Shown here: positions 1 through 5,149 of the stretch, in pieces
How the letters are laid out: each line of letters opens with the position of its first letter
Position numbering within the stretch: the first letter of the stretch is position 1
DNA from: Eubacterium sp.
GTDB lineage: Bacteria; Bacillota; Clostridia; Lachnospirales; Lachnospiraceae
NCBI GenBank assembly: GCA_003520145.1
Contig: DOVJ01000159.1
Span: 1 to 5,665, forward strand
Length of the DNA stretch: 5,665 nt
Direction of reading: 5' to 3'
Translations under genes and position numbers: made by a program
Notes under the pieces: model-generated
What the model was told of the DNA's origin: nothing
Seen by the model: only the letters and a program-made list of their open reading frames with translations
Databases searched by the model: none

Positions 1-2
1 AC

Positions 3-359
3 TTCAGTCGTGTGAGACTTCACTACTGGTACTGTATAGGGTGTCATAGGGTGTATGAGTGTCAGATTAAAATCGGTGGACACTGGCTTCGAATCTATAA
101 AAAGGATGAGGAATATACTTTTGATGAAGTGAAAAAGGAATTGAATGATATGTATATCTTTTTGGATTATACTTTTGATAAGGCTGTGGAGTCTAATCCA
201 GATATATTGTTGAAGGATTTCTTAGATGAACTAGAGGTAAAGTGCAAGATAACTAATGATGAGAATTCCGTATATGTGTATGAGAGGTCTACGGGAAGGA
301 GACTGTATAGTTATCAGCTTGAGGAAAGTTATGAATATAATCCTGAAAGAATGTATTGA
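3..359 (+). CDS. Unrecognised protein, C-terminal part (5' end outside window)
   Basis: The frame is open from the left edge to a TGA at 357-359, so this is probably the 3' end of a longer gene. The only in-window starts are GTG codons at 12 and 51, and neither has a convincing ribosome binding site. From about position 66 the translation looks like a real protein: a GGHWLRIYKKDEEYTF stretch, an acidic amphipathic region (DEVKKELNDMY) and a charged C-terminus ending NPERMY. There is no signal peptide or membrane helix, so it is probably cytosolic. The first 20 or so residues are odd in composition (rich in Tyr, Cys, His and Trp) and overlap a 10-bp tandem repeat at 36-55 that may have shifted the frame. 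I do not recognise the family and assign no function. Confidence is for coding potential only. Confidence 0.55.
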   Translation, partial: FSRVRLHYWYCIGCHRVYECQIKIGGHWLRIYKKDEEYTFDEVKKELNDMYIFLDYTFDKAVESNPDILLKDFLDELEVKCKITNDENSVYVYERSTGRRLYSYQLEESYEYNPERMY

Positions 360-384
360 AAGCCTTCTTAAAATGTAGTAAGAT
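356..384 (+). promoter_or_regulatory. Weak candidate promoter for the small genes at 420 and 540
   Basis: A TTGAAA box (356-361) overlaps the stop codon of the upstream gene. It lies 17 bp before TAAGAT (379-384); an alternative -10 is GATAAT at 382-387 with a longer spacer. The boxes match the sigma-A consensus only moderately and the DNA is AT-rich, so chance is a real possibility. If it is not used, 420 and 540 are co-transcribed with the upstream gene. Confidence 0.3.
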
Positions 385-419
385 AATAAGCAAGATAGTA
401 GGCAAGTCAAGGTGATATT

Positions 420-521
420 ATGTGGATTAAGGATCATCCGTGGGTGTTCCCGATTATTGTGTATGCAATTTATGTATGGGATAGGATTAACGAGGGAAGA
501 CATGATAAAAACAAGGATTGA
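420..521 (+). CDS. 33-residue single-helix membrane peptide
   Basis: A short reading frame of 33 codons starts at ATG 420 and ends at TGA 519-521. It is preceded by a good ribosome binding site, AAGGTGA at 409-415. The peptide begins MWIKDHPW, continues with a hydrophobic aromatic segment (about residues 8-20, VFPIIVYAIYVW) and ends in a charged tail rich in Lys, Asp and Arg. This reads as one short membrane-spanning or membrane-surface helix with a soluble C-terminus. It sits 18 nt before the next gene, another small membrane-anchored protein, so the two are probably co-transcribed and may act at the same membrane site. I know of no named family. The ribosome binding site, spacing and amphipathic layout support translation, but the length is too short for coding statistics. 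Confidence 0.55.
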   Translation: MWIKDHPWVFPIIVYAIYVWDRINEGRHDKNKD

Positions 522-539
522 AAGTGATAGGAGGATGAC

Positions 540-956
540 ATGAAGAAGATTATATATCTTGCGATACTTGTTGTGATAGGAGTATGCATATATTCGGCGG
601 TTAAGGCTGGTTCGAAGAAAAAGACTGACAGTGATTACAAGAAACTTGAAACGGTTAAGGCGGCGCTTGAAGAAGTGGCTTCGTCGTCAGCGGTGAAGAC
701 TGTCAGCTCTGATCAGGGGCAGTGGTATGTGTTTGATCTTAGGGCTGCTAAGGATCATGATGAGGAGTTCTATGTGAAGCTTGTTGAGAAGCTTGGTAAG
801 GATTTTGATTCTAAGCTTTCTAACGGCGATTATATATTTGTGGGTGTGTTCCCTCTTAGAGGAAGTTACAGAATCTATGCGGGTGATCCGGCTGATAGTG
901 ATTCTATGATTTATCCTGAGTGGAAGTATAAGAAGTTGGAGAAGAAGGACTTGTAA
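540..956 (+). CDS. Small membrane-anchored or secreted protein of unknown function
   Basis: The gene encodes 138 residues. The start ATG 540 follows AGGAGG (529-534) by 5 nt; the nearer ATG at 535 runs into a stop after two codons. Residues 1-4 are MKKI and residues 5-22 form a hydrophobic segment (IYLAILVVIGVCIYSAV), followed by a basic stretch GSKKK. This is an uncleaved signal anchor or signal peptide with the rest outside the cell. Cys16 lacks a proper lipobox context (Val at -1), so a lipoprotein is unlikely. The remaining 110 residues look like one small alpha/beta domain with helix KKLETVKAALEEVA, a strand QWYVFDLRAA, helix EEFYVKLVEKLGKDF, strand GDYIFVGVFPL, strand SYRIYAG, and a Lys-rich C-terminus. 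I do not recognise the family. It is the last gene before a strong terminator and is preceded by the 33-residue membrane peptide. Confidence 0.8.
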   Translation: MKKIIYLAILVVIGVCIYSAVKAGSKKKTDSDYKKLETVKAALEEVASSSAVKTVSSDQGQWYVFDLRAAKDHDEEFYVKLVEKLGKDFDSKLSNGDYIFVGVFPLRGSYRIYAGDPADSDSMIYPEWKYKKLEKKDL

Positions 957-977
957 AAAGCAATCTTTGGAACACTT

Positions 978-1012
978 AAAGAGCTGTAGGCGTGGTGCTT
1001 ACAGCTTTTTTT
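978..1012 (+). terminator. Intrinsic terminator after the 540-956 gene
   Basis: The stem AGCTGTAGGC (982-991) pairs with GCTTACAGCT (997-1006) around a 5-nt loop, giving 10 pairs including one G-T. It is followed by a run of T from 1006 to 1012. Adjacent A residues at 978-980 can extend the stem into the T run. It begins about 25 nt after the stop codon and separates the small-gene cluster from the ABC operon. Its T run doubles as the first bases of the inverted repeat that follows. Confidence 0.88.
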
Positions 1013-1109
1013 ATTTCAGTCGGAGAAGACCCCTTCCTTTTAGCAAAGTGTAGGAAGGGGTTATAACTAATTCAACTTAAGTCGGGGTCCATTCTCCGAC
1101 TGAAATAAA
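1010..1109. repeat. 100-bp element with perfect 18-bp terminal inverted repeats
   Basis: TTTATTTCAGTCGGAGAA at 1010-1027 is the exact reverse complement of 1092-1109. Inside, GACCCC (1028-1033) can extend the pairing with GGGGTC (1084-1089) past a small bulge. Competing local hairpins also exist: CCCCTTCCT (1030-1038) with AGGAAGGGG (1052-1060), and AGTCGG (1080-1085) with CCGACT (1096-1101). No open frame inside looks real, and no target-site duplication is obvious at the ends. The size and symmetry fit a MITE-like or REP-like intergenic repeat, but I cannot see copy number in a single window. Alternatively it is a long structured RNA or DNA cruciform tied to the preceding terminator. Confidence 0.7.
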
Positions 1110-1205
1110 CGCTCCGCGAGGATGCGCACGGATTCGGAAAGGAAATATGTCTGCTTGCGCAGACCGAATCCGGCGCGCAAGTCTCGCGGTGCGAGACTTG
1201 AAGCG
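1110..1205. other. GC-rich structured intergenic block with alternative pairings
   Basis: This block is clearly more GC-rich than its surroundings. A long arm pairs GCGC-A-CGGATTCG (1124-1136, one bulged A) with CGAATCCGGCGC (1165-1176). It encloses a tight hairpin GTCTGC-TTGC-GCAGAC (1149-1164). Next to it CAAGTCTCGC (1178-1187) pairs with GCGAGACTTG (1191-1200) around a 3-nt loop. In competition, CCGCGAG (1114-1120) can pair with CTCGCGG (1183-1189), which would open the last hairpin. CGCT (1110-1113) and AGCG (1202-1205) could close the whole. It lies upstream of the promoter at 1229, so it is not in the operon's leader from that promoter. It may be part of the same mobile or repeated unit as 1010-1109, or a separate non-coding RNA. 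No function is assigned. Confidence 0.6.
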
Positions 1206-1228
1206 AAAAAAATTTTTTGAAAAAGTAC

Positions 1229-1257
1229 TTGACATAGTGTGTATATGTGTATATACT
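1229..1257 (+). promoter_or_regulatory. Strong sigma-A promoter of the ABC/GntR operon
   Basis: A perfect -35 box TTGACA (1229-1234) is followed after exactly 17 bp by TATACT (1252-1257), one base off consensus. It sits just downstream of an A-tract/T-tract (1206-1218), which could bend DNA or act as an UP-like element. Transcription would start near 1264, leaving a leader of roughly 20 nt before the ribosome binding site and ATG 1287. This position also rules out an earlier start for the first gene. Confidence 0.85.
1241..1256. promoter_or_regulatory. Probable GntR operator overlapping the -10 box
   Basis: GTATAT-GTGT-ATATAC is a perfect 6-bp dyad with a 4-bp centre, lying in the promoter spacer and covering most of the -10 box. 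An outer, imperfect dyad runs from AGT (1236-1238) to ACT (1255-1257). Occupancy would block RNA polymerase. The only regulator encoded nearby is the YtrA-type GntR protein at 2843-3217 in the same operon, and members of that subfamily usually repress their own operon through AT-rich dyads. The pairing of this site with that protein is inferred. Confidence 0.6.
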
Positions 1258-1286
1258 GTGCATATAAAAACATAAGGGAGGTATAT

Positions 1287-2189
1287 ATGGAAGAGGGACT
1301 TTTTATTAGGAATCTTACCAAGAAAATCGAAGGTTTTACGCTTTCTGAAGTTAGCTTTTCTGTGAGGCCAGGAGAGATCTTAGGGGTTATCGGCGAGAAT
1401 GGAAGCGGTAAGTCGACTCTGCTTAATGCTCTTATAGGACTTAATAAGGCAGACTGTTTTGATGAGGGGATATATCGGAATAGTAAGCTTGGTAGGGAAG
1501 ATATCAGGCTTGGGAGTAAGGCTTATAAAGAGAGGCTTGCGTTCGTTCGTCAAGAGTTGATGTACTATCCGCTTTTTGTCAAATGTGAAGAATTCGCAGA
1601 TATGTATGGAAGGTACTATAAGGAATTTGATAAAAAAACTTATGTTCAGAGACTTATTGATTATGGGATTGATCCCCTGAAAGACTTTGCTGAACTCTCG
1701 ACTGGTGAAGGTGTCAAGGCTCAATTAGCACTAGCCACATCCTATTCTGCGAAGCTTTTTATCATGGATGAACCAACTGGTGTGCTTGATATGGACTTTA
1801 GACAAGAGTTCTATGATGAGATTAGGAAGCTTGTGGCGGATGAGGAGAAGATAGTTATTATGGCGACGAATCTTGCTGAGGAGTTAGAGCACTTTGCGGA
1901 TAGGATTCTATGGCTTGTTAATACTGATGGCGTGGGTAAGGTGATGTTCTTTGGCACTATCGATGAGCTTATGGATAATTACAGGCTTGTAGAAGCAGAA
2001 GAAACATTGCTTAAAGAGATTCCAGCTGATATGGTCGTGTATAAGAAGGTTAGTGGTACGCATAGTGAGGCTTTGATTGATATGAGAAAAGGGGCTCTTT
2101 CGACGATAGTTGCGCCTTATGCGAGGATGGCTGATATGAGTGAGATTATGTATCATGTGATTAAGAAGCAGGATGGAGAGGGGGTATAG
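1287..2189 (+). CDS. ABC transporter ATP-binding protein with Asn at the switch-His position
   Basis: The gene encodes 300 residues. ATG 1287 is chosen because AAGGGAGG (1274-1281) precedes it by 5 nt and the promoter lies at 1229-1257; upstream in-frame GTG codons fall inside the promoter. The protein is a cytosolic ABC ATPase that would power a membrane partner. Motifs in order: Walker A GENGSGKS (36-43), Q-loop Gln89 (FVRQE), a signature reading LSTGE (137-141) rather than LSGGQ, Walker B LFIMDE (157-162) with catalytic Glu162, and D-loop VLD (166-168). The switch His is replaced by Asn195 in MATNLAEE. A C-terminal extension of about 75 residues follows, as in YtrB/CcmA-type exporter ATPases. 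It is the first gene of the operon, and the membrane protein at 2191 starts one base after its stop, making that the likely partner. The Asn195 substitution suggests slow or altered ATP hydrolysis. The substrate is unknown. Confidence 0.93.
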   Translation: MEEGLFIRNLTKKIEGFTLSEVSFSVRPGEILGVIGENGSGKSTLLNALIGLNKADCFDEGIYRNSKLGREDIRLGSKAYKERLAFVRQELMYYPLFVKCEEFADMYGRYYKEFDKKTYVQRLIDYGIDPLKDFAELSTGEGVKAQLALATSYSAKLFIMDEPTGVLDMDFRQEFYDEIRKLVADEEKIVIMATNLAEELEHFADRILWLVNTDGVGKVMFFGTIDELMDNYRLVEAEETLLKEIPADMVVYKKVSGTHSEALIDMRKGALSTIVAPYARMADMSEIMYHVIKKQDGEGV

Positions 2190-2190
2190 G

Positions 2191-2835
2191 ATGCTTAGGT
2201 TTATCAGTGATATAATCGATGAAAGCTTGATAAGATTAAGATACCATAAGAGGTTATGGTTTGAACTTGTCATAGGAATTATATTGATTATTGGATTAAA
2301 GGATTATGCTCCGTTTTTTATGTACCTTGGTAGTCTTTTTATGACGTTACTAAATCTTAAGAATATTCTTTTGATTGTTCCGTTGACCGATAAGGAGCTT
2401 CATAGTAGAAGTATTGCTGTTGCAACGGTGTATACAATATGGTGGGGTATGATAAGAGTTATAGGTATGATTGTGTGGAGGGAGTATTCGATTTATAGTT
2501 TTTTGTTTTTGTGTTTAGTATTATTAGTAATATGGAGCATGTGTATAGAGACTGCGCTTGAATATAGCACTGTAAGAAAGACGCTTAAGCATAGAGGTCT
2601 TGATCGTGTTATAGGATTTGTGTTTGGATGTACACCAGGGGGACATTGCCTTTTGTGTATGTTTGCTCGTGTAATTAATCAAATCGGTATACCGTTGGAG
2701 TATTGGGCAAATCAAGATAGTGGATTTCTTACGATATACAGGATTATCTTGTGCGCATTTGCCCTGATATATACCATATATGTCATTGTCAGATGCAAGC
2801 CTGTTGATGAAGAGTATAGTGTAGTTAAACAGTGA
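2191..2835 (+). CDS. Membrane protein, probable ABC-2-like permease subunit
   Basis: The gene encodes 214 residues. ATG 2191 is preferred because AGAGGGGG (2177-2184) lies 6 nt upstream; an earlier in-frame ATG at 2173 is within the previous gene and has a poorer site. About five or six hydrophobic segments are visible: roughly 25-36, 41-64, 76-96, 101-119, 140-165 and 182-201. The loop VPLTDKELHSRSIA (63-76) resembles the coupling-type loop seen after an early helix in ABC-2 permeases, where a Pro-Leu/Ile-x-x-Lys-Glu motif is common. A compact CTPGGHCLLC cluster (Cys147, His152, Cys153, Cys156) lies near the fifth segment and is unusual for a permease; it could bind metal or form a disulphide. 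The gene is coupled by one base to the ATPase before it, which suggests the two form a transporter. I cannot name a specific family or substrate. Confidence 0.8.
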   Translation: MLRFISDIIDESLIRLRYHKRLWFELVIGIILIIGLKDYAPFFMYLGSLFMTLLNLKNILLIVPLTDKELHSRSIAVATVYTIWWGMIRVIGMIVWREYSIYSFLFLCLVLLVIWSMCIETALEYSTVRKTLKHRGLDRVIGFVFGCTPGGHCLLCMFARVINQIGIPLEYWANQDSGFLTIYRIILCAFALIYTIYVIVRCKPVDEEYSVVKQ

Positions 2836-2842
2836 GGTGGAT

Positions 2843-3217
2843 ATGAATATAAGTATTAACAGTAAGAGTGGGGTTCCAATTTATGAACAGATTGAGAAGG
2901 CTCTTAGAGAAAACATAGTTGCGGGAAATATATCGGAAGGCGATGCGTTGCCGTCTATAAGAGGGCTTGCATCCGACCTTAAGATCAGTGTCATAACGAT
3001 TAAACGTGCGTATGAGGATCTTGAGAAGGAAGGCCTCATATACTCTGTACAAGGCAAGGGCTTCTATGTGGATAATCCGGATCTTCAGTATATGAAGGAG
3101 AAGGAGACTGTGAACATGGAGGGGAAGCTTCTTGAGTGGATCAATGGTGCTAAGAAGTCAGGTATGAGTAAGACTGAGGCTATGGATATGCTTGATATCC
3201 TGTGGCAGGAGGAGTAA
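2843..3217 (+). CDS. GntR-family transcriptional regulator, YtrA subfamily
   Basis: The gene encodes 124 residues, the usual size for YtrA-type regulators. ATG 2843 follows GAGG (2834-2837) by 5 nt; the GTG at 2837 lies inside that ribosome binding site and is rejected. The winged helix-turn-helix covers about residues 10-77. It opens with VPIYEQIEKALRENIVAG, passes the characteristic GDALPSIRGLASDL and the recognition helix SVITIKRAYEDLEKEGLI, and ends with the wing SVQGKGFYV. The remaining 47 residues form the short helical dimerisation region of this subfamily, with no large effector domain. It is the third gene of the operon, between two ATPase/membrane-protein pairs, rather than first as in Bacillus ytrA. 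It probably represses the promoter at 1229 through the dyad at 1241-1256. In Bacillus the ytr operon responds to cell-wall antibiotics; whether that holds here is unknown. Confidence 0.93.
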   Translation: MNISINSKSGVPIYEQIEKALRENIVAGNISEGDALPSIRGLASDLKISVITIKRAYEDLEKEGLIYSVQGKGFYVDNPDLQYMKEKETVNMEGKLLEWINGAKKSGMSKTEAMDMLDILWQEE

Positions 3218-3219
3218 GG

Positions 3220-3927
3220 ATGATAGAAATAAAAGATGTTGGTTATGCCTATAAGGGGAAGGAACATTTTGCGGTGCGTGATATGAGCTTTGGGCTTGAG
3301 AAGGGGCTTATAACCTGTATGCTTGGGCACAATGGCGCCGGCAAGACGACGATTCTTAAGATCATCGCTGGTGTTTTAAGGCCTGATTGCGGCGAGATTC
3401 TATATCATGGCGTGAAGGTCGATAAGGGTACTTATCCTGATTATCGCAAGGAGGTCGCGTACTTTGATAAGGACTGGTGCATAGCGAATAAGACTATCAG
3501 GTTCAATGTGGACTTCTTTAGGCCGCTGTATGGAGGCTTTGATGAGAAGTGCTTTGATGAGCTTATGAAGAGGTTTCGTATGGCGGGCACTGATGATAAG
3601 ATTGTCTCTGAACTTTCGAGTGGCCAGAAGGTCAAGTTTGCGATAGCATTTTATCTGGCGACTAAGCCTTCTTATATCATCCTTGACGAGCCGCTTGCTA
3701 CACTTGATCCGGTTGTTAAGACTGAGATTGTGGAGGTGCTGTCTGATGAGGCGAGGGGGCGCGATATGGGCGTTCTGATATCGACTCATCTTCTTGAGGA
3801 AATATCTGATGTGACTGACTATATCGTTATGATAGAGGATGGTAAGCTTGTTTTGAAGGGGGACCGAGAGAGCGTGTTTGAGAGCTATGGCGCGACGCGT
3901 CTTTCTGAGGTGTTCTGTAAGAGGTGA
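3220..3927 (+). CDS. ABC transporter ATP-binding protein (second ATPase of operon)
   Basis: The gene encodes 235 residues. ATG 3220 follows GGAGG (3208-3212) by 7 nt and comes two bases after the regulator's stop; the in-frame GTG at 3202 precedes this ribosome binding site and is rejected. Motifs in order: aromatic A-loop around Tyr9-Tyr11, Walker A GHNGAGKT (36-43), signature LSSGQ (132-136), Walker B YIILDE (152-157) with catalytic Glu157, D-loop TLD (161-163) and switch His190 in STHLLEE. The Q-loop position reads AYFDKDW (80-86) without a Gln, a feature also seen in some YtrB/BcrA-type ATPases. It has the minimal length of an ABC ATPase. The next gene, a large membrane protein, starts 3 nt after its stop and is the likely partner. 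It could also pair with the ATPase at 1287, whose switch His is missing, as a heterodimer. The substrate is unknown. Confidence 0.95.
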   Translation: MIEIKDVGYAYKGKEHFAVRDMSFGLEKGLITCMLGHNGAGKTTILKIIAGVLRPDCGEILYHGVKVDKGTYPDYRKEVAYFDKDWCIANKTIRFNVDFFRPLYGGFDEKCFDELMKRFRMAGTDDKIVSELSSGQKVKFAIAFYLATKPSYIILDEPLATLDPVVKTEIVEVLSDEARGRDMGVLISTHLLEEISDVTDYIVMIEDGKLVLKGDRESVFESYGATRLSEVFCKR

Positions 3928-3930
3928 AGT

Positions 3931-5079
3931 ATGGATATAGGTGCTTTTATTAAGAATGTGAGAAAGAATAATTCGGGGTCGATAAGCTGGATACTGTTCT
4001 ATGTCTGTTCGCTCATGGTTAGTACAACAGAAGTGGGTAGGAAACTTAGTTGGATACTCATAATGTATATGTCATATGCTTATTATGATAAGTATCTGAA
4101 GCTGTACACAGGTAAGCAGGATACAATCACTAGTCCGAAGTTTGCGGATATTATCAAATCGCACAACTTTGATATAGCTCTTTACTTTAAGTATCTTAGA
4201 AAATGTTTTGTTGCGCCAACACTTATAGGGGTTGTGTTATGTATGGTTTGGGCTATCTTTTCTGGTGATATGATGTGGTGTGTTGATGCAGGAGAATTTA
4301 TCATAATACCACTTATCGTTAGTTATGTTGAAGAAAGTCTGACTTATAAGCGTATGCATGAGGAATTACCGAAGGTATGGAATGTAGTAGAAGGCATAGT
4401 CATGAATATCGTAAAGTTCTCAGCTTTTGTAATGGCTTATGTAAGTGTAGTGCTTATAATTATTGTAGGACTGTGGCCTGTTGTTGCGAAGTCGGTTACA
4501 GGAGAGTTTACTGAGACTGAAGTTATATGTACTATTTTTGCACATTATTGGGTGTATGTATGGATAATTGCTTCATTATTTTTTGTGTTAGCTTTTGCAG
4601 ATTTTTCTAAGGCTTCAGTTTGCGTAAGAAGATGTATAAGAATTGTGTTTTTTACAGCATGCATTATTGTTTTGATTGCAAGTTTTTTTGGCTTAAGATA
4701 TAACCATATAGTTATCAAAGATCAAGAGTTTGTAGTTGTCAGACAAGGAAAAAGTACCAAATATGGTATTGATGATATTAAGAAAACTCGAGTATTTTTT
4801 GATCATACGTTTGAAGTGAAATTGTACTTTGAAGACGGAACTGATATTTGTCTTATTAATGGTATAAGTGACAGTTCTGAAGCTTGGGAAAAGAAGTATG
4901 ATAATGAGTATTCTTACATAGTTTTTCTTGTAGAAGAACTTGATAAAAGAGGTGTAAAGCTTGAGATAGATGATGTCGATAAGCTTAAGAGTGAAGTTAG
5001 CAACCTTAATAAAGAGTGCCAGGCAGATTTTGAGCGGATTCTTGAAATCATGGAAAGATCTTCTAGGAGCGATACTTGA
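3931..5079 (+). CDS. Polytopic membrane protein with a PH-like C-terminal domain
   Basis: The gene encodes 382 residues. ATG 3931 follows AAGAGGTGA (3918-3926), which overlaps the end of the ATPase gene. About seven hydrophobic segments are visible: near 18-33, 39-52, 95-111, 123-133, 161-185, 198-223 and 236-255. Between the second and third is a soluble stretch with KYLRKCF, a possible contact with the ATPase. After the last helix, residues 257-310 (YNHIVIKDQEFVVVR, KYGIDDIKKTRVF, FEVKLYFEDGTDICLI) read as alternating strands like a bacterial PH/YcxB-type domain. Residues 335-380 are charged and helical, possibly a coiled coil. The membrane part probably works with the ATPase at 3220, but I cannot match it to a named permease family. 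The soluble tail is unusual for ABC-2 permeases. The domain call is by pattern only. Confidence 0.8.
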   Translation: MDIGAFIKNVRKNNSGSISWILFYVCSLMVSTTEVGRKLSWILIMYMSYAYYDKYLKLYTGKQDTITSPKFADIIKSHNFDIALYFKYLRKCFVAPTLIGVVLCMVWAIFSGDMMWCVDAGEFIIIPLIVSYVEESLTYKRMHEELPKVWNVVEGIVMNIVKFSAFVMAYVSVVLIIIVGLWPVVAKSVTGEFTETEVICTIFAHYWVYVWIIASLFFVLAFADFSKASVCVRRCIRIVFFTACIIVLIASFFGLRYNHIVIKDQEFVVVRQGKSTKYGIDDIKKTRVFFDHTFEVKLYFEDGTDICLINGISDSSEAWEKKYDNEYSYIVFLVEELDKRGVKLEIDDVDKLKSEVSNLNKECQADFERILEIMERSSRSDT

Positions 5080-5104
5080 TATTGTAACTCGTATATGCTA
5101 ATAT
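5076..5104 (+). promoter_or_regulatory. Extended -10 promoter for the 5150 gene
   Basis: TTGATA (5076-5081), overlapping the stop codon of the operon's last gene, is followed after 17 bp by TAATAT (5099-5104). TGC directly before the hexamer makes an extended -10 (TGCTAATAT). Transcription would begin near 5111, giving a leader of about 40 nt. No terminator hairpin is visible between 5079 and 5150, so read-through from the operon may add to expression. Confidence 0.6.
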
Positions 5105-5149
5105 ATATGACATGTAAATACACTATTAGTAAGAAAAGGAGAACTAAAG

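Noticed and set aside
585..590. Lipobox at Cys16 of the 540-956 product
   Set aside because: The residues before the Cys read VIGV; Val at the -1 position is not accepted by the usual lipobox pattern, so a signal anchor is preferred.
1030..1060. CCCCTTCCT/AGGAAGGGG hairpin as a second terminator
   Set aside because: The stem is good but is followed by TTATAACTAATT rather than a T run, and it lies within the inverted-repeat element; it is better read as part of that structure.
1178..1218. CAAGTCTCGC hairpin plus T run as a terminator
   Set aside because: The T run starts 13 nt after the stem and follows seven A residues, so it does not have terminator geometry; an A/T-tract ahead of the promoter is more likely.
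1239..1286. Upstream GTG start adding 16 residues to the first ATPase
   Set aside because: This codon lies inside the promoter, before the predicted transcription start, and ATG 1287 has a strong ribosome binding site.
1067..1321. 84-residue open frame on the minus strand across the intergenic block
   Set aside because: It runs through the promoter, the structured GC-rich block and one arm of the inverted repeat. It has no ribosome binding site that stands out and its sequence follows the palindromes rather than a protein pattern. It is treated as a by-product of the repeat.
2173..2190. Earlier ATG for the 214-residue membrane protein
   Set aside because: It overlaps the end of the ATPase gene, adds MERGYR before the normal start, and would place AGAGGGGG inside the coding region; that site fits ATG 2191 better.
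2818..2842. AGTGTA half-site just before the GntR gene as a second operator
   Set aside because: No matching inverted half is found at a sensible distance and there is no promoter here; the sequence codes for the end of the membrane protein.
3202..3219. GTG start extending the second ATPase by six residues
   Set aside because: It lies upstream of, and would encode, the GGAGG ribosome binding site itself; ABC ATPases typically begin close to MIEIKDV as at 3220.
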